Assembly: GCF_038502225.1 (NCBI RefSeq) | Contig: NC_091298.1 | Location: 46,116,318 to 46,180,317, forward strand | From: Cherax quadricarinatus | Lineage: Eukaryota > Arthropoda > Malacostraca > Decapoda > Parastacidae | DNA length: 64,000 bases | Reading direction: 5' to 3' | Shown here: one piece after another, positions 12,001 through 22,944 of the stretch | How positions within the stretch are numbered: the stretch's first letter is position 1 | How the letters are laid out: every line of letters begins with the position of its first letter | Program-made: the position numbers and the translations under genes | Notes under the pieces: model-generated | Databases searched by the model: none | What the model was told of the DNA's origin: nothing | Seen by the model: only the letters and a program-made list of their open reading frames with translations

Positions 12001-15000
12001 AGAGTGAGAGGTGAAGGTCTGATCCAGTGAGAGTGAGAGGTGAAGGTCTGATCCAGTGAGAGTGAGAGGTGAAGGTCTGATCCAGTGAGAGTGAGAGGTG
12101 AAGGTCTGATCCAGTGAGAGTGAGAGGTGAAGGTCTGATCCAGTGAGAGTGAGAGGTGAAGGTCTGATCCAGTGAGAGTGAGAGGTGAAGGTCTGATCCA
12201 GTGAGAGTGAGAGGTGAAGGTCTGATCCAGTGAGAGTGAGAGGTGAAGGTCTGATCCAGTGAGAGTGAGAGGTGAAGGTCTGATCCAGTGAGAGTGAGAG
12301 GTGAAGGTCTGATCCAGTGAGAGTGAGAGGTGAAGGTCTGATCCAGTGAGAGTGAGAGGTGAAGGTCTGATCCAGTGAGAGTGAGAGGTGAAGGTCTGAT
12401 CCAGTGAGAGTGAGAGGTGAAGGTCTGATCCAGTGAGAGTGAGAGGTGAAGGTCTGATCCAGTGAGAGTGAGAGTTGAAGGTCTGATCCAGTGAGAGGTG
12501 AAGGTCTGATCCAGTGAGAGTGAGAGGTGAAGGTCTGATCCAGTGAGAGTGAGAGGTGAAGGTCTGATCCAGTGAGAGTGAGAGGTGAAGGTCTGATCCA
12601 GTGAGAGTGAGAGGTGAAGGTCTGATCCAGTGAGAATGAGAGGTGAAGGTCTGATCCAGTGAGAGGTGAAGGTCTGATCCAGTGAGAGTTGAAGGTCTGA
12701 CCCAGTGAGAGTGAGAGGTGAAGGTCTGATCCAGTGAGAGTGAGAGGTGAAGGTCTGATTCAGTGAGAATGAGAGGTGAAGGTCTGATCCAGTGAGAGTG
12801 AGTGGTGAAGGTCTGATCCAGTGAGAGTGAGAGGTGAAGGTCTGATCCAGTGAGAGTGAGAGGTGAAGGTCTGATCCAGTGAGAGTGAGAGGTGAAGGTC
12901 TGATCCAGTGAGAGTGAGAGGTGAAGGTCTGATCCAGTGAGAGTGAGAGGTGAAGGTCTGATCCAGTGAGAGTGAGAGGTGAAGGTCTGATCCAGTGAGA
13001 GTGAGAGGTGAAGGTCTGATCCAGTGAGAGTGAGAGGTGAAGGTGTGATCCAGTGAGAGTGAGAGATCCAGTGAGAGTGAGTGAAGGTCTGATCCAGTGA
13101 GAGTGAGAGGTGAAGGTCTGATCCAGTGAGAGTGAGGTGAAGGTCTGACCCAGTGAGAGTGAGAGGTGAAGGTCTGATCCAGTGAGAGTGAGAGGTGAAG
13201 GTCTGATCCAGTGAGAGTGAGAGGTGAAGGTCTGATCCAGTGAGAGTGAAGGTCTGATCCAGTGAAGGTCTGATCCAGTAAGAGGTGAAGGTCTGATCCA
13301 GTAAGAGGTGATGGTCTGATCCAGTAAGAGGTGAAGGTCTGATCCAGTGAGAGTGAGAGGTGAAGGTCTGATCCAGTGAGAGTGAGAGGTGAAGGTCTGA
13401 TCCAGTGAGAGGTGAAGGTCTGATCCAGTGAGAGTGAGAGGTGAAGGTCTGATCCAGTGAGAGTGAGAGGTGAAGGTCTGATCCAGTGAGAGGTGAAGGT
13501 CTGATCCAGTAAGAGGTGAAGGTCTGATCCAGTGAGAGTGAGAGGTGAAGGTCTGATCCAGAGAGAGAGTCCAGTGAGAGTGAGAGGTGAAGGTCTGATC
13601 CAGTGAGAGGTCTGATCCAGTGAGAGTGAGAGGTGAAGGTCTGATCCAGTGAGAGTGAGAGGTGAAGGTCTGATCCAGTGAGAGTGAGAGGTGAAGGTCT
13701 GATCCAGTGAGAGTGAGAGTTGAAGGTCTGATCCAGTGAGAGGTGAAGGTCTGATCCAGTGAGAGTAAGAGTCGAAGGTCTGATACAGTGAGAGTTGAAG
13801 GTCTGGTCCAGTGAGAGGTGAAGGTCTGATCCAGTGAGAAGTGAAGGTCTGATCCAGTGAGAGGTGAAGGTCTGATCCAGTGAGAGTTGAAGGTCTGATC
13901 CAGTAAGAGGTGAAGGTCTGATCCAGTAAGAGGTGAAGGTCTGATCCAGTAAGAGGTGAAGGTCTGATCCAGTAAGAGGTGAAGGTCTGATCCAGTGAGA
14001 GTGAGAGTTGAAGGTCTGATCCAGTGAGAGTTGAAGGTCTGATCCAGTGAGAGGTGAAGGTCTGATCCAGTGAGAGTTGAAGGTCTGATCCAGTGAGAGG
14101 TGAAGGTCTGATCCAGTAAGAGGTGAAGGTCTGATCCAGTAAGAGGTGAAGGTCTGATCCAGTGAGAGTTGAAGGTCTGATCCAGTGAGAGTTGAAGGTC
14201 TGATCCAGTGAGAGTTGAAGGTCTGATCCAGTAAGAGGTGAAGGTCTGATCCAGTGAGAGTGAGAGTTGAAGGTCTGATCCAGTAAGAGGTGAAGGTCTG
14301 ATCCAGTGAGAGTGAGAGGTGAAGGTCTGATCCAGTGAGAGTGAGAGTTGAAGGTCTGATCCAGTGAGAGTGAGAGGTGAAGGTCTGATCCAATGAGATT
14401 GAGAGTTGAAGGTCTGATCCAGTGAGAGTGAGAGTTGAAGCTGTGATCCAGTGAGGTGAAGGTCTGATCCAGTGAGAGTTGAAGGTCTGATCCAGTAAGA
14501 GGTGAAGGTCTGATCCAGTGAGTGAGAGTTGAAGGTCTGATCCAGTGAGAGCTGAAGGTCTGATCCAGTGAGAAGAGTTGAAGGTCTGATCCATTGAGAG
14601 TTGAAGGTCTGATCCAGTGAGAGTGAGAGGTGAAGGTCTGATCCAGTGAGAGGTGAAGGTCTGATCCAGTGAGAGGTGAAGGTCTGATCCAGTGAGAGTT
14701 GAAGGTCTGATCCAGTGAGAGTTGAAGGTCTGATCCATTGAGAATTGAAGGTCTGATCCAGTGAGAGTTGAAGGTCTGATCCAGTGAGAGTGAGAGTTGA
14801 AGGTCTGATCCAGTGAGAGGTGAAGGTCTGATCCAGTGAGAGGTGAAGGTCTGATCCAGTAAGAGGTGAAGGTCTGATCCAGTAAGAGGTGAAGGTCTGA
14901 TCCAGTAAGAGGTGAAGGTCTGATCCAGTAAGAGGTGAAGGTCTGATCCAGTAAGAGGTGAAGGTCTGATCCAGTAAGAGGTGAAGGTCTGATCCAGTAA

Positions 15001-15022
15001 GAGGTGAAGGTCTGATCCAGTA
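1..15022. repeat. 29/23-bp minisatellite, about 530 units
   Basis: Near-perfect tandem array filling the first 15 kb and running off the left edge. The main unit is 29 bp with the core GTGAAGGTCTGATCCAGTGA. A 23-bp form lacks one GAGAGT hexamer and is often GAGAGTTGAAGG instead of GAGAGGTGAAGG. The 23-bp forms cluster around 3540-3870, 5050-5480, 7260-7600 and 13740-15020. All three minus-strand frames of the unit lack stops, so minus-strand open frames of up to about 2,560 codons arise by chance; because 29 is not a multiple of 3, each shows a 29-residue period cycling through all three frames. No start context, splice site or domain supports coding. Confidence 0.97.
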
Positions 15023-15118
15023 ATAGTCACACATTAAAATATTACTGCTATAAGTGAACGTTTAAGTGGTAAGTATGGCTCTTTCTGGTGTGTAAGTGGA
15101 CAATTTGATTTGTAATAT
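15023..15118. other. Short unique spacer
   Basis: About 95 bp of non-repetitive AT-leaning sequence between the 29-bp array and the G/T-rich array. No exon, RNA or regulatory signal recognised on either strand. Confidence 0.7.
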
Positions 15119-16017
15119 GTGTGTGGGTGCGTGTATGTGGGTGTGTGTTTGTGGGTGTGTGTATGTGCTTGGGTGTATGTGGGTGCGTGTATGTGGGTGT
15201 GTGTTTGTGGGTGCGTGTATGTGGTTGGGTGTATGTGGGTGTGTGTATGTGGGTGTGTGTTTGTGGGTGTGTGTTTGTGGGTGTGTGTATGTGGGTGTGT
15301 GTTTGTGCTTGGGTGTATGTGGGTGTGTGTATGTGTTTGTGGGTGCGTGTATGTGGGTGTGTGTTTGTGGGTGCGTGTATGTGGGTGTGTGTTTGTGGGT
15401 GCGTGTATGTGGGTGTGTGTTTGTGGGTGCGTGTATGTGGGTGTGTGTTTGTGGGTGCGTGTATGTGGGTGTGTGTTTGTGGGTGTGTGTATGTGGTTGG
15501 GTGTATGTGGGTGTGTGTATGTGTTTGTGGGTGTGTGTACGTGGGTGGGTGAATATGGGTGTGTATGTGTTTGTGTGTATGTGTTTGTGGGTGTGTGTAT
15601 GTATGTGCGTGTATGTGTGTATGTGTTTGTGGGTGTGTGTTTGTGGGTGCGTGTATGTGGGTGTGTGTTTGTGGGTGCGTGTATGTGGGTGTGTGTTTGT
15701 GGGTGCGTGTATGTGGGTGTGTGTTTGTGGGTGCGTGTATGTGGGTGTGTGTTTGTGGGTGCGTGTATGTGGGTGTGTGTTTGTGGGTGCGTGTATGTGG
15801 GTGTGTGTTTGTGGGTGTGTGTATGTGGTTGGGTGTATGTGGGTGTGTGTATGTGTTTGTGGGTGTGTGTACGTGGGTGGGTGAATATGGGTGTGTATGT
15901 GTTTGTGTGTATGTGTTTGTGGGTGTGTGTATGTATGTGCGTGTATGTGTGTATGTGTTTGTGGGTGTGTGTATGTGGGTGGGTGTAGGTGTGTGTATGT
16001 GGGTGGGTGTATGGTGC
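15119..16017. repeat. G/T-rich minisatellite, period about 28 bp
   Basis: Degenerate G/T-only array built from blocks such as GTGGGTGCGTGTATGTGGG followed by TGTGTGTTT. Two stretches are copies of each other at a 332-bp offset: the marker ACGTGGGTGGGTGAATATGG occurs at 15539 and again at 15871. Open frames on both strands (Cys/Val/Gly-rich on plus, Thr/His-rich on minus) come from base composition and are not genes. Confidence 0.93.
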
Positions 16018-16027
16018 ATGTCGCCGA

Positions 16028-16129
<102 letters not shown>

Positions 16130-16137
16130 CAACTCAC

Positions 16138-16258
16138 CTGTACGTGGGCGTGGGGTGGCTCTGGGCGGCACAGGGCAGCACCGCCCACTCTCCCGCCCTT
16201 ACAGTCACAGTAACTCTGTTGTCCACTATAAGTCTGGGTGCAACATTACCGTGTGGTT
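16138..16258 (-). CDS. Dscam: Dscam-like exon, first half of Ig domain 3
   Basis: Internal exon of 121 bp of a Dscam-type cell-adhesion receptor (neuronal wiring in arthropods; also proposed in crustacean immunity). On the minus strand the acceptor TTCTCTGCCACTTACAG precedes it and the donor GTGAGTT follows. It enters in phase 1, completing a Glu codon begun by the exon at 22781-22927, and leaves with two bases of a codon. It encodes 39 full codons reading EPHGNVAPRL, a V-rich strand B region (RVTVTVRAGE) and the strand-B cysteine in VLPCAAQ, ending SHPTPTY. This matches Dscam Ig3, where the half-domain is coded by one exon (the variable exon 6 position in fly Dscam1). Only one copy is seen, with no duplicated alternatives nearby. 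The other half of Ig3 must lie left of this window. Borders are read from sequence; no transcript was available. Confidence 0.83.
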
Positions 16259-16282
16259 CTGTAAGTGGCAGAGAATAATGTT

Positions 16283-19200
16283 AAGTGACTACCTGTAAGA
16301 CAAGTGGCTACCTGTAAGACAAGTGGCTACCTGTAAGCAAGACAAGTGGCTACCTGTAAGTAAGACAAGTGGCTACCTGTAAGGAAGACAAGTGGCTACC
16401 TGTAAGTAAGACAAGTGGCTACCTGTAAGCAAGACAAGTGGCTACCTGTAAGTAAGACAAGTGGCTACCTGTAAGTAAGACAAGTGGCTACCTGTAAGTA
16501 AGACAAGTGGCTACCTGTAAGTAAGACAAGTGGCTACCTGTAAGCAAGACAATTGGCTACCTGTAAGCAAGACAAGTGGCTACCTGTAAGTAAGACAAGT
16601 GGCTACCTGTAAGTAAGACAAGTGGCTACCTGTAAGACAAGTGGCTACCTGTAAGTAAGACAAGTGGCTACCTGTAAGTAAGACAAGTGGCTACCTGTAA
16701 TCAAGACAAGTGGTTACCTGTAAGCAAGACAAGTGGCTACCTGTAAGCAAGACAAGTGGCTACCTGTAAGTAAGACAAGTGGCTACCTGTAAGTAAGACA
16801 AGTGGCTACCTGTAAGCAAGACAAGTGGCTACCTGTAAGCAAGACAAGTGGCTACCTGTAAGACAAGTGGCTACCTGTAAGACAAGTGGCTACCTGTAAG
16901 ACAAGTGGCTACCTGTAAGCAAGACAAGTGGCTACCTGTAAGCAAGACAAGTGGCTACCTGTAAGCAAGACAAGTGGCTACCTGTAAGACAAGTGGCTAC
17001 CTGTAAGACAAGTGGCTACCTGTAAGCAAGACAAGTGGCCACCTGTAAGCAAGACAAGTGGCTACCTGTAAGTAAGACAAGTGGCTACCTGTAAGACAAG
17101 TGGCTACCTGTAAGTAAGACAAGTGGCTACCTGTAAGACAAGTGGCTACCTGTAAGCAAGACAAGTGGCTACTTGTAAGCAAGACAAGTGGCTACCTGTA
17201 AGCAAGACAAGTGGCTACCTGTAAGACAAGTGGCTACCTGTAAGACAAGTGGCTACCTGTAAGTAAGACAAGTGGCTACCTGTAAGACAAGTGGCTACCT
17301 GTAAGTAAGACAAGTGGCTACCTGTAAGTAAGACAAGTGGCTACCTGTAAGCAAGACAAGTGGCTACCTGTAAGCAAGACAAGTGGATACCTGTAAGCAA
17401 GACAAGTGGCTACCTGTAAGTAAGACAAGTGGCTACCTGTAAGTAAGACAAGTGGCTACCTGTAAGTAAGACAAGTGGCTACCTGTAAGACAAGTGGCTA
17501 CCTGTAAGACAAGTGGCTACCTGTAAGTAAGACAAGTGGCTACCTGTAAGTAAGACAAGTGGCTACCTGTAAGTAAGACAAGTGGCTACCTGTAAGTAAG
17601 ACAAGTGGCTACCTGTAAGCAAGACAAGTGGCTACCTGTAAGTAAGACAAGTGGCTACCTGTAAGACAAGTGGCTACCTGTAAGTAAGACAAGTGGCTAG
17701 CTGTAAGTAAGACAAATGGCTACTTATAAGTAAGACAAGTGGCTACCTGTAAGACAAGTGGCTACCTGTAAATAAGACAAGTGGCTACCTGTAAGTAAGA
17801 CAAGTGGCTACCTGTAAGTAAGACAAGTGGCTACCTGTAAGCAAGACAAGTGGCTACCTGTAAGTAAGACAAGTGGCTACCTGTAAGTAAGACAAGTGGC
17901 TACCTGTAAGTAAGACAAGTGGCTACCTGTAAGTAAGACAAGTGGCTACCTGTAAGTAAGACAAGTGGCTACCTGTAAGCAAGACAAGTGGCTACCTGTA
18001 ACCAAGACAAGTGGCTACCTGTAAGCAAGACAAGTGGCTACCTGTAAGTAAGACAAGTGGCTACCTGTAAGTAAGACAAGTGGCTACCTGTAAGTAAGAC
18101 AAGTGGCTACCTGTAAGTAAGACAAGTGGCTACCTGTAAGACAAGTGGCTACCTGTAAGACAAGTGGCTACCTGTAAGACAAGTGGCTACCTGTAAGTAA
18201 GACAAGTGGCTACCTGTAAGACAAGTGGCTACCTGTAAGTAAGACAAGTGGCTACCTGTAAGACAAGTGGCTACCTGTAAGTAAGACAAGTGGCTACCTG
18301 TAAGACAAGTGACTACCTGTAAGTAAGACAAGTGGCTACCTGTAAGTAAGACAAGTGGCTACCTGTAAGACAAGTGGCTACCTGTAAGTAAGACAAGTGG
18401 CTACCTGTAAGTAAGACAAGTGGCTACCTGTAAGCAAGACAAGTGGCTACCTGTAAGTAAGACAAGTGGCTACCTGTAAGTAAGACAAGTGGCTACCTGT
18501 AAGTAAGACAAGTGGCTACCTGTAAGTAAGACAAGTGGCTACCTGTAAGTAAGACAAGTGGCTACCTGTAAGTAAGACAAGTGGCTACCTGTAAGTAAGA
18601 CAAGTGGCTACCTGTAAGTAAGACAAGTGGCTACCTGTAAGTAAGACAAGTGGCTACCTGTAAGTAAGACAAGTGGCTACCTGTAAGTAAGACAAGTGGC
18701 TACCTGTAAGCAAGACAAGTGGCTACCTGTAAGCAAGACAAGTGGCTACCTGTAAGCAAGACAAGTGGCTACCTGTAAGCAAGACAAGTGGCTACCTGTA
18801 AGTAGGACAAGTGGCTACCTGTACGTACGACAAGTGGCTACCGGTATGTAAGACAAGTGGCTACCTGTAAGTAAGACAAGTGGCTACCTGTAAGTAAGAC
18901 AAGTGGCTACCTGTAAGACAAGTGGCTACCTGTAAGCAAGACAAGTGGCTACCTGTAAGTAAGACAAGTGGCTACCTGTAAGTAAGACAAGTGGCTACCT
19001 GTAAGACAAGTGACTACCTGTAAGTAAGACAAGTGGCTACCTGTAAGTAAGACAAGTGGCTACCTGTAAGACAAGTGGCTACCTGTAAGTAAGACAAGTG
19101 GCTACCTGTAAGTAAGACAAGTGGCTACCTGTAAGCAAGACAAGTGGCTACCTGTAAGTAAGACAAGTGGCTACCTGTAAGTAAGACAAGTGGCTACCTG

Positions 19201-19812
19201 TAAGTAAGACAAGTGGCTACCTGTAAGTAAGACAAGTGGCTACCTGTAAGTAAGACAAGTGGCTACCTGTAAGTAAGACAAGTGGCTACCTGTAAGTAAG
19301 ACAAGTGGCTACCTGTAAGTAAGACAAGTGGCTACCTGTAAGTAAGACAAGTGGCTACCTGTAAGTAAGACAAGTGGCTACCTGTAAGTAAGACAAGTGG
19401 CTACCTGTAAGCAAGACAAGTGGCTACCTGTAAGCAAGACAAGTGGCTACCTGTAAGCAAGACAAGTGGCTACCTGTAAGCAAGACAAGTGGCTACCTGT
19501 AAGTAGGACAAGTGGCTACCTGTACGTACGACAAGTGGCTACCGGTATGTAAGACAAGTGGCTACCTGTAAGTAAGACAAGTGGCTACCTGTAAGTAAGA
19601 CAAGTGGCTACCTGTAAGACAAGTGGCTACCTGTAAGCAAGACAAGTGGCTACCTGTAAGTAAGACAAGTGGCTACCTGTAAGTAAGACAAGTGGCTACC
19701 TGTAAGCAAGACAAGTGGCTACCTGTAAGTAAGACAAGTAGCTACCTGTAAGACAAGTGGCTACCTGTAAGTAAGACAAGTGGCTACCTGTAAGTAAGAC
19801 AAGTGGCTACCT
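16283..19812. repeat. 23/19-bp minisatellite in Dscam intron, about 160 units
   Basis: Units are a 19-bp form, TAAGACAAGTGGCTACCTG, and a 23-bp form with an extra TAAG (or GCAA-type) tetranucleotide. On the transcript (minus) strand each unit reads GCCACTTGTCTTACAG|GTAG, an acceptor-like AG directly followed by GTAG. The array begins next to the real acceptor of the exon at 16138-16258, which resembles a shortened unit. Markers at 18309/19010 and 18801/19502 show an internal tandem duplication of 701 bp. Confidence 0.96.
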
Positions 19813-21260
19813 TCAGTGGTATCCCCCGGTGGTACCTTCAGTGGTATCCCCCGGTGGTACCTTCAGTGGTATCCCCAGATGGTACCTTCAGTGGTATCCC
19901 TAGATGGTACCTTCAGTGATATTCCTAGATGGTACCTTCAGTGGTATCCCTAGATGGTACCTTCAGTGGTATCCCTAGATGGTACCTTCAGTGGTATCAT
20001 TAGATGGTACCTTCAGTGGTATCACCTGATGGTGCCTTCAGTGGTATCCCTCGATGGTACCTTCAGTGGTATCCACCGGTGGTACCTTCAGTGATATCCC
20101 CAGATGGTACCTTCAGTGGTATCCCCAGATGGTACCTTCAGTGGTATCCCCCGGTGGTACCTTCAGTGGTATCCCTAGATGGTACCTTCAGTGGTATCCC
20201 CCGGTGGTACCTTCAGTGGTATCCCCAGATGGTACCTTCAGTGGTATCCCCAGATGTTACCTTCAGTGATATCCCCCGGTGGTACCTTCAGTGGTATCCC
20301 CAGATGGTACCTTCAGTGGTATCCCCAGATGGTACCCTCAGTGGTATCCCCAGATGGTACCCTCAGTGGTATCCACAGATGGTACCCTCAGTGGTATCCC
20401 CAGATGGTACCCTCAGTGGTATACACAGATGGTACCCTCAGTGGCATCCCCAGATGGTACCTCAGTGGTATCCCCAGATGGCACCCACAGTGGTATCCCC
20501 AGATGGTACCCTCAGTGGTATCCACAGGTGGCACCCTCAGTGGTATCCCCAGATGGTACCCTCAGTGGTATCCCCATATGGTATCCCCAGATGGTACCCT
20601 CAGTGGTATCCACAGATGGTACCCTCAGTGTTATCCCCAGATGGTACCATCAGTGGTATCCCCAGATGGTACCCTCAGTGGTATCCACAGATGGTACCCT
20701 CAGTGGTATCCACAGATGGTGCCCTCAGTGGTATCCCCAGATGGTACCATCAGTGGTATCCCCAGATGGTACCCTCAGTGGTATCCACAGATGGTACCCT
20801 CAGTGTTATCCCCAGATGGTACCATCAGTGGTATCCCCAGATGGTATCCTCAGTGGTATCCCCAGATGGTACCCTCAGTGGTATCCACAGACGGTACCCT
20901 CAGTGTTATCCCCAGATGGTACCATCAGTGGTATCCCCAGATGGTACCCTCAGTGGTATCCACAGATGGTACCCTCAGTGGTATCCACAGATGGTGCCCT
21001 CAGTGGTATCCCCAGATGGTACCATCAGTGGTATCCCCAGATGGTACCCTCAGTGGTATCCACAGATGGTACCCTCAGTGTTATCCCCAGATGGTACCAT
21101 CAGTGGTATCCCCAGATGGTATCCTCAGTGGTATCCCCAGATGGTACCCTCAGTGGTATCCACAGATGGTATCCTCAGTGGTATCCCCAGATGGTATCCT
21201 CAGTGGTATCCCCAGATTGTACCCTCAGTGGTATCCACAGATGGTATCCTCAGTGGTATC
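19812..21260. repeat. 25-bp minisatellite, about 58 units
   Basis: Core GGTACCTTCAGTGGTATCCC; later units have GGTACCCTCAGTGG. The array joins the 19/23-bp array with no spacer. A higher-order period of 275 bp (11 units) is visible from the variant CAGTGTTATCCCCAG at about 20631, 20806, 20906 and 21081. The three plus frames are open (Met-Val-Pro-Ser repeats) only because the unit lacks stops. Confidence 0.95.
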
Positions 21261-21335
21261 TACTACACTAAGAACCTTCAGGCTGCACCTCACCATGACA
21301 AGAATACTTTAATACCTTAAATATGGATTAAGGTT
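21261..21335. other. Short unique spacer
   Basis: About 75 bp between two arrays inside the Dscam intron; nothing recognisable. Confidence 0.6.
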
Positions 21336-22400
21336 ATCTCTCAGTGTATATACCCTGAGTAAACACATCTCTCAGTGTATATAACCTGAGTAAACACATC
21401 TCTCAGTGTATATACCCTGAGTAAACACATCTCTCAGTGTATATACCCTGAGTAAACACATCTCTCAGTGTATATACCCGAGTAAACACATCTCTCAGTG
21501 TATAAACCCTGAGTAAACACATCTCTCAGTGTATATACCCTGAGTAAACACATCTCTCAGTGTATATACCCTGAGTAAACACATCTCTCGGTGTATAAAC
21601 CCTGAGTAAACACATCTCTCAGTGTATATACCCTGAGTAAACACATCTCTGAGTGTATATACCCTGAGTAAACACATCTCTCGGTGTATAAACCCTGAGT
21701 AAACACATCTCTCAGTGTATAAACCCTGAGTAAACACATCTCTCAGTGTATATACCCTGAGTAAACACATCTCTCAGTGTATATACCCTGAGTAAACACA
21801 TCTCTCAGTGTATATACCCTGAGTAAACACATCTCTCAGTGTATAAACCCTGAGTAAACACATCTCTCAGTGTATATACCCTGAGTAAACACATCTCTCA
21901 GTGTATATACCCTGAGTAAACACATCTCTCGGTGTATAAACCCTGAGTAAACACATCTCTCAGTGTATATACCCTGAGTAAACACATCTCTGAGTGTATA
22001 TACCCTGAGTAAACACATCTCTCGGTGTATAAACCCTGAGTAAACACATCTCTCAGTGTATAAACCCTGAGTAAACACATCTCTCAGTGTATATACCCTG
22101 AGTAAACACACCTTTCAGTGTATATACCCTGAGTAAACACTTCCCTCAGTTTATATATGCTGAGTGAAGACATCTCTCAGTGTATATATGCTGAGTAAAC
22201 ACACCTCTCAGTGTATATATGCTGAGTAAACACATCTCTCAGTGTATATATGCTAAGTAAAGACACCTCTCAGTGTAAATATGCTGAGTAAACACACCTC
22301 TGTGTATATACCTTGACTAAACACACCTCTCAATGCATACATGCTGAGTAAAGACATCTCTTAGTGTATATATGGTGAGTAAACATACCTCTGTGTATTT
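21336..22400. repeat. 31-bp minisatellite, about 34 units
   Basis: Core CATCTCTCAGTGTATATACC followed by CTGAGTAAACA. Eleven units (341 bp) form a higher-order block present twice in tandem: the variant order TCTCGG, TCTGAG, TCTCGG recurs at exactly 341 bp (21495-21770 against 21836-22111). Copies right of about 22130 are increasingly diverged, with TATATATGCTGAG endings, as expected of the older edge of an array. Confidence 0.95.
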
Positions 22401-22582
22401 TAAATCCTATGTCGTCATATATACATACTAACCAGTCATATATATACACTTGTTATATATACACTTAGCAGTCATATATATACTTACTAGTAATACACAT
22501 TGTTAGTTATGCATGAAGTTAGGTCAGTTTGGTCAGGATACAAGACAAGTGTTTTCGAACTGTGACATTAGGTCATGTGACC
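22401..22582. other. AT-rich unique intronic stretch
   Basis: Contains short TATATATAC clusters (22420-22490) that look like decayed 31-bp units, then unique sequence. No gene signal. Confidence 0.55.
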
Positions 22583-22740
22583 GTGGTCTTACAGTGACTT
22601 ACTGGTCTTACAGTGACTCACTGGTCTTATAATGACTTACTGGTCTTACAGTGACTTAGTGGTCTTACAGTGACTTACTGGTCTTACAGTGACTTACTGG
22701 CCTTACAGTGACTCACTGGTCTTACAGTGACTCACTGGCC
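22583..22740. repeat. 19-bp repeat, about 8 units, next to Dscam donor
   Basis: Unit GGTCTTACAGTGACTTACT, partly CTCACT. On the transcript strand it reads AGTAAGTCACTGTAAGACC, so each unit contains donor-like AGTAAGT and CTGTAAG strings. It ends about 40 bp downstream, in transcript direction, of the real donor at 22771-22780. Confidence 0.85.
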
Positions 22741-22780
22741 CTGGTACCAGTTTAAATACTCAGAAAGATAATTTACTCAC

Positions 22781-22927
22781 CAGTTATGATAACTCTGCCA
22801 ACTGATGACTCAGTGATGTCGCCCGTGAGGGTGTGGTTGGCACGGCAGCGATAACTACGATATCCATCGCTGGGATCAGCACGGTAGATGTGTAAGCTAC
22901 CGTCGTGCAGGATCATGTACTTCCCTC
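22781..22927 (-). CDS. Dscam: Dscam-like exon, second half of Ig domain 2
   Basis: Internal exon of 147 bp. Acceptor TTGTTACAG|GAGG at 22928-22929 and donor CTG|GTGAGTAAAT at 22771-22780, both canonical. It completes the Gly codon left open by the exon at 27238-27329 and leaves one base (G) for the next exon. The 48 full codons include GKYMILHDGSLHI, then the F-strand signature DGYRSYRCRANHTLTG with its tyrosine and cysteine, then a G-strand ending GRVIIT. This order is the hallmark of Dscam Ig2 (the GKY..LP.GEL.I and DGY.SY.CR..H.LTG pattern). It corresponds to the constant exon 5 of fly Dscam1. A different Dscam paralogue is possible; another Ig family is unlikely. Confidence 0.88.
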
Positions 22928-22944
22928 CTGTAACAACCATACTT

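Noticed and set aside
7340..15034. Minus-strand open frame of 2,564 codons, and similar frames at 7491-14738 and 6073-9960
   Set aside because: Translation of a stop-free 29-bp tandem repeat; overlapping frames are equally open, and there is no domain or start signal.
22585..22740. A further alternative Dscam exon near the 19-bp repeat
   Set aside because: No Ig-type peptide in any frame; only repeat units with donor-like strings.
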